A stretch of 64,000 bases of DNA from the NCBI GenBank assembly GCA_944358385.1, contig CALVQW010000001.1:124001-188000 (forward strand), read 5' to 3'. The notes under the pieces are model-generated. The model did not search any database, was not told the DNA's origin, and was given only the letters and a program-made list of their open reading frames with translations. Both the position numbers and the translations under genes were made by a program. Numbering within the stretch: position 1 is the first letter of the stretch; every line of letters begins with the position of its first letter. The stretch comes from an uncultured Clostridia bacterium. GTDB taxonomy: Bacteria > Bacillota > Clostridia > Christensenellales > CAG-917. Positions 45,131-53,968 of this stretch are shown here, one piece after another.

Positions 45131-47536
45131 ATGAACATCGCAAAACGCCTCACCCGCAAATTCTCTCTGTTCATCAATAAGATCACGGGAGGCACGGTGC
45201 AGAACGTCAACACCGGAGGCTCCTTCGGGGAAGCTTTCCCCGGCATGAGCGAAGCGGCGCGCCGCGCCGCCGCCGACGGCAGCGTTCTCCTTCTCAACGA
45301 CGGCACTCTCCCCCTCTCCCACTCCTGCAAGGTGGCACTCTTCGGCAGAGTGCAACTGGATTGGTTCTATGTCGGATACGGCTCGGGCGGGGACGTACGC
45401 GCCCCCTACCTCGTCTCTCCCGTGCAAGGGCTGAAAGCCGCGGGCGTGAGGCTTGACGAACATCTGCTCTCCCTCTACTCCGATTGGGCGCAGAAAAACC
45501 CCGTCGATCCCGGCTTTTGGGGACATTGGCCTCTTTCCCACCCCGAAATGCCCCTCTCCCACGAGGAGATAAAGGCAGCCGCGGGACGCGCGGATGTCGC
45601 CGTCGTGCTGATAGGCAGAGCGGCGGGCGAGGACAGAGACTGCAAAGCCGCACCCGGCAGCTACCTTCTCACCGCAGAGGAAGAAAGGCTGATAGCGGAA
45701 GTGAGCGGCGCATTCAAAAAGACGGTCGTGGTAATGAACATCGGCTCGCCCATGGACCTCGCCTGGTGCGAGAAGTATCCCGTCTCCGCCCTTCTCATCG
45801 TCTGGCAGGGCGGCATGGAGAGCGGTAACGCGCTCGCAGACGTACTCACGGGAAAGCGCGAGCCGGGCGGCAGGCTCACGGACACGGTGGCGCGCCGCTA
45901 TGCGGACTACCCTTCTTCCTCCTCTTTCGGCGGCAAAGATGTCAGCGAATACAACGAGGACATCTATGTGGGCTACCGCTACTTCGAGACTTTCGCACCC
46001 GAAAAGGTACTTTTCCCCTTCGGCGCGGGAGAAGGATACACCCGCTTCGAAAGGACGGATGCCCTCATTGAACGGGATGGCGATGATGTGACGGTCCGCG
46101 TGCGCGTGCGCAATGTAGGCGAACGCGAGGGACGGGAGGTCGTACAACTCTATCTCTCCGCTCCCGCGACCGAACTCCCCCGTCCCGCACGCGAACTCGC
46201 GGCATTCCTCAAAACGCCCCTCATCCCCGCAGGCGGCGAGGAGACCGCATCCCTCACCTTCTCCCTCTCCGATCACGCCGCATTCAACGACGTCACTACG
46301 GAATGGGTGACGGAAAAGGGGGAATACAAGCTCTATCTCGGAGGCAGTGTGCGGGAGGCGGGATACATCGGCAGTGTCACGCGCGAGGAGCGCACCGCCG
46401 TCGCAGTCAAGTCCGCAGCCGCCCCCGTCTCCGCGTTTTTGAGGATGACGGCAAAGGACGGCAAACCCGCCTTCGAGCAAGCCCCTCTCTCCCGCGTCGA
46501 TCTAAGGGCGCGCATCGCAAGCGCGATCCCGGACGAAACTCCCGCCCCTTCCGGAAAGGTCACATTCGAGGATGTCCGGGCGAAGAAACACACCGCAGAG
46601 GAACTCGCCGCCACTCTCTCCGTTGAGGAGCTGGAAGCCATTTCCCGCGGCGACTACACGATGAACAGCCCGCTGGGCGCGCTGGGCAACGCGGGCGCGC
46701 TGGGCGGCGTGACGGAAAGCCTGCGCGCAAAGGGCATCCCTGCCGCGACCACCACGGACGGACCTTCCGGGATAAGACTTGCGGAAAGCTGCTCACTCCT
46801 CCCCTCCGGCATATCTCTCGCATCCTCTTGGGACACCGATGGCGTGCGCGCTCTCACCTCTCTGCTCGGCGCGGAAATGCGAGCGAAAGGCTCGGATATA
46901 CTCCTTGCTCCCGGCATGAACATCCACCGCGATCCTCTCGGCGGCAGGAATTTCGAGTATTTCTCGGAAGATCCCGTCCTCACGGGGAAGGTGGCGGCGG
47001 CGTATATATCCGGAGTGCAGTCGCAGGGCGTCTCGGCGTGTCCCAAACACTTTGCGTGCAACAATCAGGAATACAACCGCACCCACAACGATTCCCGCCT
47101 TTCCGAACGCGCACTGAGAGAGATCTACCTCAAAGCTTTCGGCATCGCGGTGCGGGAGGGAAAACCCCTCAACATCATGACTTCCTACAACAAGATCAAC
47201 GGCGTATGGGGACACTACAACTACGACCTCGTCACCACCGTGCTGCGCGGAGAATGGGGATACGACGGGTGCGTGATGACGGATTGGTGGATGCGCCGCT
47301 CCGAAAGCCCGGAATTCCCCGCCGTCCGCGACAACGGCTATCGCGTGCGTGCGCAGGTGGACGTGTTGATGCCGGGCGGCAAACGCACGGGAAAGCGCAA
47401 ACCCGACGGCACTTTGACCGGATCGATGGGCAAAGAAGGCGGCATGACGCGGGGCGAGATGCAACGCACCGCAGCCAACGTGATAAGGATGCTAGCGCGC
47501 CTCTCCGCTCTCCCACACGACAAAAAGCAAGGTTGA
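45131..47536 (+). CDS. Glycoside hydrolase family 3 protein with inverted domain order
   Basis: An 801-residue beta-glucosidase-type enzyme. The alpha/beta sandwich domain (GH3_C) comes first (about 35-270), then an FnIII-like domain (about 310-390). The catalytic TIM barrel (GH3_N) is last, with TTDGPSGIRL, CPKHFACNNQEYNRTHND (substrate-binding KH) and the nucleophile aspartate in GCVMTDWW. This reversed order is known from some rumen Clostridia enzymes. No signal peptide is evident, so it probably acts on imported oligosaccharides. It probably cleaves beta-glucosides; the exact sugar cannot be read from the sequence. Confidence 0.92.
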   Translation: MNIAKRLTRKFSLFINKITGGTVQNVNTGGSFGEAFPGMSEAARRAAADGSVLLLNDGTLPLSHSCKVALFGRVQLDWFYVGYGSGGDVRAPYLVSPVQGLKAAGVRLDEHLLSLYSDWAQKNPVDPGFWGHWPLSHPEMPLSHEEIKAAAGRADVAVVLIGRAAGEDRDCKAAPGSYLLTAEEERLIAEVSGAFKKTVVVMNIGSPMDLAWCEKYPVSALLIVWQGGMESGNALADVLTGKREPGGRLTDTVARRYADYPSSSSFGGKDVSEYNEDIYVGYRYFETFAPEKVLFPFGAGEGYTRFERTDALIERDGDDVTVRVRVRNVGEREGREVVQLYLSAPATELPRPARELAAFLKTPLIPAGGEETASLTFSLSDHAAFNDVTTEWVTEKGEYKLYLGGSVREAGYIGSVTREERTAVAVKSAAAPVSAFLRMTAKDGKPAFEQAPLSRVDLRARIASAIPDETPAPSGKVTFEDVRAKKHTAEELAATLSVEELEAISRGDYTMNSPLGALGNAGALGGVTESLRAKGIPAATTTDGPSGIRLAESCSLLPSGISLASSWDTDGVRALTSLLGAEMRAKGSDILLAPGMNIHRDPLGGRNFEYFSEDPVLTGKVAAAYISGVQSQGVSACPKHFACNNQEYNRTHNDSRLSERALREIYLKAFGIAVREGKPLNIMTSYNKINGVWGHYNYDLVTTVLRGEWGYDGCVMTDWWMRRSESPEFPAVRDNGYRVRAQVDVLMPGGKRTGKRKPDGTLTGSMGKEGGMTRGEMQRTAANVIRMLARLSALPHDKKQG

Positions 47537-47555
47537 ACGACGGAAACGACACCAT

Positions 47556-47588
47556 AAACCCCGCCGATTGCCAAAACGGCGGGGTTTT
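47556..47588 (+). terminator. Terminator after the GH3 gene
   Basis: AAACCCCGCCG and CGGCGGGGTTTT pair around a 10-nt loop. Confidence 0.8.
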
Positions 47589-47813
47589 GCTTTACTGCGA
47601 TTTTGAACGGAAGATCCGTAAACACCGTCCTCTATCCTCAACGCACTTACAACGCGCCGCAGGGCGTCCTTTCTCCGCAAAAAGGAACGCACTCAAAAGT
47701 CTTTGCCCCGCAAACAAAAACGCGCGCTTTCGGGACACACGCTTTTTATCGGACTTCCCCACACTTCTTTCACGCTCGCATTCTACATCCCGACATCCGG
47801 CATAAAGTTTATC

Positions 47814-48782
47814 GTGAAGAAAAGGCTGCCTAAAAACACCCTCCCCGCACTTGCCGTCGGCTTGTTCATGGTGCTGCTCGTCCTGCGCCCGTCCTACTTT
47901 CTGGACTCCGCCTCGCGGGGACTCCTGCTCTTTGCCACATCCGTGCTGCCCGCTGTGTTCCCCTTCTTCTTCTGCTCCTCTCTGCTCACCGCTCTCGGCG
48001 GTGCGAACGCGCTCTCCCGCCTCGGCGCAAAACCCGTCCGCGCTCTGTTCAACTCCCCGCCCGTGGGCGCATACGTCCTCACCCTCTCCATGCTCAGCGG
48101 CTATCCCATAGGCGCGGCGACGACGGCGGATCTCTACCTCAGGGGCGCGATCGACTCCGACGACGCCAAAAGGATATGCGCCTTCACTTCGACATCCGGT
48201 CCCATCTTCATCCTGGGGACGGTGGGGAGCGCGGTGTTCGGCTCCCCCGTTTGCGGCGCGGTGATCCTTGCCGCGCACTATGCCGCAGCCGTCACGACGG
48301 GGATAGTGTTCAGAGGAAGGCGCAAGCCCTCACCGCCCCGCATACTGCCCCCTCCCGCAGACCACGACGGGATACTCGCGGGCTGCATCTCCTCCGCCGC
48401 GCTTTCCATGCTCGCGGTGGGCGGCTATATCGTGATAAGCAATATGTTGGTGGACGCGCTCTCCCTTGCGGGGCTTGGCAAGCTGCTCTCTTCGATCCCG
48501 TCACGGGAAGCGGCGGAGTGTCTCAACGCCCTCATCGCGGGCGCGGTTGAGATGACTAGGGGAAGCATGGCGGCAGCCGACATCCCGGATCAGGCTCTCG
48601 CCGTGGCACTCGCCGCCGCGATAGTCTCCTTCGGCGGGCTTTCCGTGCTGCTGCAAAGTCACGTATTCCTTTCAAGATGCGGAGTGAGGTTCTCCTCTCT
48701 CCTTGCTAGGAAAGCCGTGCAATGCGCCGCCGCTTTCATCTATGCCTATACTCTTTCACAAATTATTTTCACCAATTTATGA
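47814..48782 (+). CDS. ylbJ: Sporulation integral membrane protein YlbJ
   Basis: A membrane protein of about 322 residues with the nucleoside-recognition (Gate) fold. LSGYPIGAATTADLY and FTSTSGPIFILGTVG are typical of YlbJ, needed for spore cortex or coat formation in Bacillus under sigma-E. Eight or more hydrophobic helices are present. The GTG at 47814 is chosen because it precedes the first membrane helix; upstream codons read as non-coding and there is no strong SD, so the start is uncertain. It is the only spore-related gene seen here. Confidence 0.85.
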   Translation: MKKRLPKNTLPALAVGLFMVLLVLRPSYFLDSASRGLLLFATSVLPAVFPFFFCSSLLTALGGANALSRLGAKPVRALFNSPPVGAYVLTLSMLSGYPIGAATTADLYLRGAIDSDDAKRICAFTSTSGPIFILGTVGSAVFGSPVCGAVILAAHYAAAVTTGIVFRGRRKPSPPRILPPPADHDGILAGCISSAALSMLAVGGYIVISNMLVDALSLAGLGKLLSSIPSREAAECLNALIAGAVEMTRGSMAAADIPDQALAVALAAAIVSFGGLSVLLQSHVFLSRCGVRFSSLLARKAVQCAAAFIYAYTLSQIIFTNL

Positions 48783-48859
48783 CATAATTCATTGACTATC
48801 GCTCGGTCGACAAAATATGCTTTCCGTAAAAGATATTTTTTGCTTTCACGGAGGAAATT

Positions 48860-49354
48860 ATGACCGAAAACCGATGCAACACTGTGCTTGTTGCTTTCTG
48901 TGCTGTACCCAAAATCATGCAAGAATACGACGCGGCGTTCAAATCCCGCCTGCAAAGCAGTTTTATGAGCGCGCATTTGCGCAGGGGCGTCCCGACACAA
49001 AAACTTATGGAAGAAATGTTGGAAATAAACCGTAAAAAAGCCCTGCTCCTCATTTTGCAAGACACCGTCCGCGCCGCTTTAAGCTCTCTCCCGTCCGCTC
49101 TTTCGGACATCCTGTTGCTCAGATTCTCCAAAGGCAAAACATTTCAGGAGATAGCCCTCATACAAGACATCACCATCCGCACCGCATTCCGCCGCTTCGA
49201 TAAAGCCCGCGACGACTTCGCCGCCGAGCTGGACCGCCGAGGACTTGACGAAAAGACTTTCGCCGAGACCTACCTCTCCGATCCCGCCGTCTCCGCCGTC
49301 TGCGCCCGCCTCTCCGACGGCGAGTACTTCACGGCAAAAAGCGTGGGAGAGTGA
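48860..49354 (+). CDS. Sigma-70 region 4-like protein
   Basis: A 164-residue protein of unknown function. Residues about 70-115 (ALSSLPSALSDILLLRFSKGKTFQEIALIQDITIRTAFRRFDKA) match a sigma region 4 HTH. The N-terminus (KIMQEYDAAFKSRLQSSF...) lacks a clear region 2, so it is not a standard ECF factor. It may be a stand-alone regulator like those encoded near mobile elements. A TTGACT/TATGCT promoter with 18-bp spacer lies at 48792-48821 and a GGAGG SD precedes the ATG. Confidence 0.75.
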   Translation: MTENRCNTVLVAFCAVPKIMQEYDAAFKSRLQSSFMSAHLRRGVPTQKLMEEMLEINRKKALLLILQDTVRAALSSLPSALSDILLLRFSKGKTFQEIALIQDITIRTAFRRFDKARDDFAAELDRRGLDEKTFAETYLSDPAVSAVCARLSDGEYFTAKSVGE

Positions 49355-49382
49355 CCGCTCTCCCGAAGTATGCACGATTAAT

Positions 49383-49545
49383 GTACACCTTGATAGCGCG
49401 TATTTGAGCACGACGCACACTCATTCGGAGACGTTCTAACGTACACTTAGTGCGGACATATTTGAGTACGATGTCCCTTTTTCGGAGACGGAATCGGAGC
49501 CGCAGGGCGGCGACTATCTGAGTGCCGAGCGCAGACGTACACCTA
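49383..49545. repeat. Imperfect 58-bp tandem repeat
   Basis: Two units begin GTACACcTTGATAGCG (49383) and GTACACtTAGTGCGG (49441), and share ATTTGAG(C/T)ACGA and TTCGGAGACG at matching positions. A degraded third GTACACCTA lies at 49537. A related copy lies at 34664-34738. Confidence 0.5.
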
Positions 49546-49787
49546 AATAGTGGTAGCACTCGTGCGCGAGTGCCGAATTCCTCCTCCCGTGCCGGGTATT
49601 CAGTGGGTGCAGTCATCCGCTTAGTTATGTGAGTGCGAGATATTAAATCTTGTAGAGATGTACAGTCAGTCCCGCAAGATGCGAGGAGCGAACTCTAATC
49701 GGCACGGGGGAGGAAAGCCCGAAGGGAAGGAGGGGGTTTGTACCTCCCCCGCGAGACGTACAACCTGTTTGTAGTAGGCTTTAAAGC
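49546..49787. other. Non-coding tail of the 49.36-49.85 kb gap
   Basis: No gene or known RNA is recognised. Several local stems are visible, such as GCACTCGTGCGCGAGTGC near 49557-49574 and GGGGG-TTTGTACCT-CCCCC near 49733-49751, so a structured RNA cannot be excluded. Confidence 0.35.
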
Positions 49788-49815
49788 AAAACCCCTGTCA
49801 AACGACAGGGGCTTT
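49788..49815 (-). terminator. Terminator of the ileS-to-isomerase operon
   Basis: CCCCTGTC and GACAGGGG pair, followed on the minus strand by TTTTGCTTT. Confidence 0.75.
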
Positions 49816-49846
49816 GACAAAGCAGGTCGCTAAATGACGCCGTCAG

Positions 49847-50644
49847 TCAGTGGAATTTTTTCATGTAGTAAGCATAATGCGCAAACACTATCCCCGCATC
49901 CTCAAGCTCCTTGTTCCAGCGTTTCACCCATTCCAGGGTGTAGTAGCCGGGGTACTCGTTGTAGCGGAGGGCTTCGATGGCTTCCTTGACAGGGACGTCG
50001 CCGTAGCCCATCATGCGGTAGGAGACTTTGCCCTTTTCGATGACGCTGTCCTTCAGATGGACGTATTTGATCTTGCCGCCGAGGTTGGCGATGGTCTGCG
50101 CGATGCTCTCGTCGTTGAAACGGTAGGGATGATGCACGTCCCAAAGCGCGCCGCTGCCCTCGCCCACTTCGTCGAGGAAACGCGCGAGCAACGCGGTATC
50201 CACGAAGATGCCGTTGGTCTCGATGAGGGGGGTGACGCCGCTGCTCTTGGCGTAGCGGACGACTTCCTCATATTGCGTCTTGCAAAGGTCGATGTCGCCG
50301 CCGTCGAAGTAGGGCTTATCGGTGGACATGACGCGCACGAACTCCGCGCCCACTTTTGCAGCGAGGTCGATGTATGCCTTAGCCTCATCCACGCTCTTGC
50401 CTTTGGCGGAATGATCCGCGAGAGCCGCGCCCGACGTGAGCATGGCGATCTTTATGCCCGTGCGGTCCAAAAGCTCCTTGGTGCGGGCGTAGTCCTCTGT
50501 GAGTTCCTTCATAGCGGGGGCATAGATCTCTCCCCCGATGCCTCTGATCTCTATTGCGGAATAACCCAGATCCTTAGCGGCGGAAACGATGTCGCCGAAT
50601 CTCCAATCCGGGCAGCCAATGGTGGAAAAGCACAGTTTCATCAT
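49847..50644 (-). CDS. Sugar phosphate isomerase/epimerase family (AP endonuclease 2 TIM barrel)
   Basis: A 265-residue TIM-barrel protein from the ATG at 50644 (SD AAGGAGG). It begins MMKLCFSTIGCPDWRFGDIVSAAKDLGYSAIEIRG, with later metal ligands in IETNGIF, LWDVHHPYRF and KYVHLKDS and a C-terminal YYTLEWVKRW. These match xylose-isomerase-like epimerases, often inositol or ketose catabolic enzymes; the substrate is not identifiable. It is 10 bp after the acyl-CoA synthetase gene. Confidence 0.88.
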   Translation of the reverse strand: MMKLCFSTIGCPDWRFGDIVSAAKDLGYSAIEIRGIGGEIYAPAMKELTEDYARTKELLDRTGIKIAMLTSGAALADHSAKGKSVDEAKAYIDLAAKVGAEFVRVMSTDKPYFDGGDIDLCKTQYEEVVRYAKSSGVTPLIETNGIFVDTALLARFLDEVGEGSGALWDVHHPYRFNDESIAQTIANLGGKIKYVHLKDSVIEKGKVSYRMMGYGDVPVKEAIEALRYNEYPGYYTLEWVKRWNKELEDAGIVFAHYAYYMKKFH

Positions 50645-50654
50645 GAGAGCCTCC

Positions 50655-52316
50655 TTATGCCGTCTCGATGTTCGCCGCATCCTGAAGCTTGAGTATCTCG
50701 ATGGCTTCTTCGCGGAGCTTGAATTTCTGGATCTTGCCGCTCGCCGTCACGGGGAACGCATCCATAAAGCGCACATAGCTGGGCACTTTGTGTCTCGCCA
50801 TGTGGGATTTGACCAGATCCTTGACTTCCTGTTCGGTCATGGTCTCGCCCTTTTTCAGGATGATGCACGCCATGATCTCCTCGCCGTACTGTTTGCTGGG
50901 GACGCCTATGACCTGCACGTCGCTGATCTTGTCGCAGGTGTAGAGGAATTCCTCAAGTTCCTTGGGATAGATGTTCTCACCGCCGCGGATGATCATATCC
51001 TTGATCCTGCCCACGACCTTGTAATATCCCTCTTCGTCCACGGTGCAGAGGTCGCCGGTGTGCAGCCAGCCGTCCTCGTCGATGGCTTGTTTGGTGGCTT
51101 CGGGCATCTTGTAGTAGCCCTTCATGATGTTGTAGCCGCGCGCGAGGAACTCGCCGGGAGTACCGACGGGGACTTCGAGATTGGTCTCGGGATCCACGAT
51201 CTTGCACTCCACTCCGGGGAAGGCGCGTCCGACAGTGGCGACGCGTTTTTCGAGGGAATCCGTCGTGGTGGTCATGGTGCAGCCGGGGGAAGCCTCCGTC
51301 TGACCGAAAACTATCACGATGTCGCGCATATTCATCTTGTCCACCACCTTCTTCATCACTTCGATGGGACAGGGCGAACCCGCCATTATGCCCGTACGCA
51401 GCGAGGAGAAGTCGAACTTGTCGAAGTCGTGATGTTCGAGCATGGCGATGAACATCGTGGGCACGCCGTGGACGGCGGTGCATCTCGCGGTGCTGATCGC
51501 ATTCATCACGGGGACGGGACTGTATGCCTCCACGGGGACCATCGTCGTGCCGTGGGTGATGCACGCCATCGTCGCAAGCACCAGCCCGAAACAATGGAAG
51601 AAAGGCACCACGATGCACAGCTTGTCCTCATTGGTGAACGCCATGCCGTCGCCGATGGTGTTGCCGTTGTTGACGATGTTGTAGTGGGTGAGCATGACGC
51701 CTTTGGGGAATCCCGTCGTGCCGGAGGTATACTGCATGTTGATGACGTCGTGGCAGTCGAGTTCCGCCTCGCGCTCTTTCAACACCTCGTCCGGGACGCT
51801 CTCGCCGAGTTTCATGAGCTTATCGAAGCTCATCATGCCCTGCGGAGTCTGCCCGTCCGCGAAGATCACCCTTTCGAGGAAGGGAAGCGCGGGGTGGGAG
51901 ACCTTGCCGTCCTCGGCGTTTTTGAGTTCCGGGATCAGCTCGTTGACTATATCCACATAATTGCTGTCCTTGAAACCGCCCATCATCACGAGCACTTTTG
52001 TGTCAGACTGCGTGAGCAGATATTCAAGCTCGAAGATCTTATAGTTGGTGTTGACGGTGACGAGGATGGCACCGCACTTTGCCGCGCCGAAGAGGGTGAG
52101 CAGCCATTCGGGGATGTTGGTAGCCCAGATCGCCACTTTGTCCCCTTTCTTGACGCCTATGGAGATGAGTCCCTTCGCCACTTTGTCGGTGTCCTCGTCA
52201 AACTCTTTCCAAGTGCGGTGATATTTGCGGGTGGTGTATTCCACCGCAGTCCTTTGAGGTATGTCGCGGGCGAGACCGTTGATGATCTGCCCCAAGGTTT
52301 TCTCGATTATTTGCAT
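50655..52316 (-). CDS. AMP-binding acyl-CoA synthetase
   Basis: A 553-residue ANL-superfamily enzyme that activates a carboxylic acid to acyl-AMP and then acyl-CoA. Motifs: YTSGTTGFPKGVMLTHYN (P-loop), FGQTEASPGCT, DGWLHTGDLCTVDEEGYYKVVGRIKD (A8 hinge) and the catalytic lysine in PVTASGKIQKFKLRE. It resembles medium/long-chain fatty acyl-CoA ligases; a sporadic gene in fermenters. An AGGAG SD precedes the start, 10 bp after the pseudouridine synthase gene. Confidence 0.9.
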   Translation of the reverse strand: MQIIEKTLGQIINGLARDIPQRTAVEYTTRKYHRTWKEFDEDTDKVAKGLISIGVKKGDKVAIWATNIPEWLLTLFGAAKCGAILVTVNTNYKIFELEYLLTQSDTKVLVMMGGFKDSNYVDIVNELIPELKNAEDGKVSHPALPFLERVIFADGQTPQGMMSFDKLMKLGESVPDEVLKEREAELDCHDVINMQYTSGTTGFPKGVMLTHYNIVNNGNTIGDGMAFTNEDKLCIVVPFFHCFGLVLATMACITHGTTMVPVEAYSPVPVMNAISTARCTAVHGVPTMFIAMLEHHDFDKFDFSSLRTGIMAGSPCPIEVMKKVVDKMNMRDIVIVFGQTEASPGCTMTTTTDSLEKRVATVGRAFPGVECKIVDPETNLEVPVGTPGEFLARGYNIMKGYYKMPEATKQAIDEDGWLHTGDLCTVDEEGYYKVVGRIKDMIIRGGENIYPKELEEFLYTCDKISDVQVIGVPSKQYGEEIMACIILKKGETMTEQEVKDLVKSHMARHKVPSYVRFMDAFPVTASGKIQKFKLREEAIEILKLQDAANIETA

Positions 52317-52326
52317 AAAACTCCTG

Positions 52327-53046
52327 TCAGTTGTTCTTTATGTTGATCCCCAGATATCTGTCGATGTCGAATAGAGTCCACGGGAGCGCGGCGGGCGGAT
52401 ATACCCTGAAATCCATTGTTTTGCCTCCTACGGGGTGGGCGAACCGAAGCTCGGCAGCCCACAGGCATAGCGGGAGTTTCATTCTTTCGCCGTGACCGTA
52501 GCGCGCGTCCCCCACGATGGGAGTGCCGTTGGCGGCAAGCTGCACTCTGATCTGATGTCCCCTGCCCGTGTAAAGATTGACAAAGAGCAGGCTCACGTCA
52601 TTGGCTTTGTCGTATGCCAGCTGCTTATAGTCAAGCTCGGCATACTTCGCGCCGTCCGTGAGTTCGGGCACCATTTTGACCATATTCTGTTCCGGAAATT
52701 TTTTCAGCCAGCAGCGGAGCTTGTCCGCCTTGAAACGGGGCTGCCCTTCCACGACGGCGAGATAATGCTTCTCCACCTCGCCGTTGCGTATAGCCTCTGA
52801 CAGCCTCGCCGCGGCTTTCGAGGTCTTGGCAAACACCATGACTCCGCCCGTCGGACGGTCCAGCCTGTGCACGAGTCCGAGATACGCCTCGCCCGGCTTG
52901 TCGTAAGTTTCCACGAGGTAACGTTTGAGCATGGTGAGCATGTCGGGATCTCCCGATCCGTCCGCCTGTACGGGCACCCCGTAAGGCTTGACCACCACCA
53001 GCAAATGGTTGTCCTCGAAGATGATTTTCAAGTCTTTGTAATCCAT
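52327..53046 (-). CDS. RluA-family pseudouridine synthase
   Basis: A 239-residue protein with the catalytic motif LVHRLDRPTGGVMVFAKTSKAA (Asp in HRLDRPT). It lacks an S4 domain at the N-terminus, a short-form RluA member. It isomerises uridine in rRNA or tRNA; the target site is unknown. Confidence 0.93.
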   Translation of the reverse strand: MDYKDLKIIFEDNHLLVVVKPYGVPVQADGSGDPDMLTMLKRYLVETYDKPGEAYLGLVHRLDRPTGGVMVFAKTSKAAARLSEAIRNGEVEKHYLAVVEGQPRFKADKLRCWLKKFPEQNMVKMVPELTDGAKYAELDYKQLAYDKANDVSLLFVNLYTGRGHQIRVQLAANGTPIVGDARYGHGERMKLPLCLWAAELRFAHPVGGKTMDFRVYPPAALPWTLFDIDRYLGINIKNN

Positions 53047-53094
53047 AGTTTCGGTTTTATCTCATCGTTTTGTATCTGTCAAGTGTTTGTTCCG

Positions 53095-53967
53095 TCACTT
53101 CCCCGCATCTTCACCGAATGTCGCGAATGCCGTGCATCCCTGCGGGAGTACCAGTCCTTCTTCGGTGGCGAGACCTATCTCGTCTGCGTCTATCGCGGCG
53201 CTTTTCGGAAGGGAGAGTCGGAGTATGTTCGCCATCACTCCGGGCTGCAGCCCCGTGGTGTAGGAGTTGAGGCAGACAAAGAGCGGAGAGTCCGAAAGCA
53301 CCTTCGCCACAAGCTCCGCGAGGTCGCTTATCCCCTCCTCTATCTTCCACTTCTCGCCGTTAGGTCCTCTGCCGAAGCTTGGAGGATCGAGTATGACGGC
53401 GTCATATCTGCGCCCGCGTCTCAGTTCCCTCGCCGTGAACTTGAAACAGTCGTCCACGATGTAGCGCATGAGTGAACCGTCCACGCCCGAAAGCCGTGCA
53501 TTCTCACCCGCGCGTTCCACCATGGCTTTCGCACCGTCCACGTGGCAGACGTGCGCGCCCGCTGCGGCACAAGCCACCGAAGCCGCACCCGTATACCCGA
53601 AGAGGTTGAGCACGTTTATCTCTCTCCCCGCGCCGCGTATGAGGCGGGACATCCTGTCCCAATTCACCGCCTGTTCGGGGAAAAGCCCGGTGTGCTTGAA
53701 GCCCATGAGTTTGAGCTTGAACTTCAACCCCCGCCAGCCCACGTAAAAATCTTCGGGGACGGGACGGAGATATTCCCACCTGCCGCCGCCCGTGGAAGAA
53801 CGCTCGTAGACCGCGGAGATCCCCGCATAAGAGCGCAGCGGTTTTTTGGCGCGCCAGATGACCTGCGGATCGGGACGCAGGAGGACAAGATCCCCCCAAC
53901 GCTCCAATTTCTCGCCCTCTCCCGTCGCTATGACGGAATAGTCTTTCCAATCCGGCGCGACACGCAT
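53095..53967 (-). CDS. Class I SAM-dependent methyltransferase (RlmI/RlmK-like)
   Basis: A 290-residue protein. Motif I is VLNLFGYTGAASVACAAAGAHVCHVDGA, followed by LDPPSFGRGPNGEKWKIE (motif IV, as in rRNA cytosine/guanine methyltransferases), and ends with FVCLNSYTTGL. It lacks the PUA domain of RlmI and probably methylates rRNA. It starts 1 bp after the ileS stop. Confidence 0.88.
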   Translation of the reverse strand: MRVAPDWKDYSVIATGEGEKLERWGDLVLLRPDPQVIWRAKKPLRSYAGISAVYERSSTGGGRWEYLRPVPEDFYVGWRGLKFKLKLMGFKHTGLFPEQAVNWDRMSRLIRGAGREINVLNLFGYTGAASVACAAAGAHVCHVDGAKAMVERAGENARLSGVDGSLMRYIVDDCFKFTARELRRGRRYDAVILDPPSFGRGPNGEKWKIEEGISDLAELVAKVLSDSPLFVCLNSYTTGLQPGVMANILRLSLPKSAAIDADEIGLATEEGLVLPQGCTAFATFGEDAGK

Positions 53968-53968
53968 A

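Noticed and set aside
49690..49760. RNase P RNA suggested by GAGGAAAGCCCG
   Set aside because: Only one short match; the second conserved region and the long-range pairing are missing.
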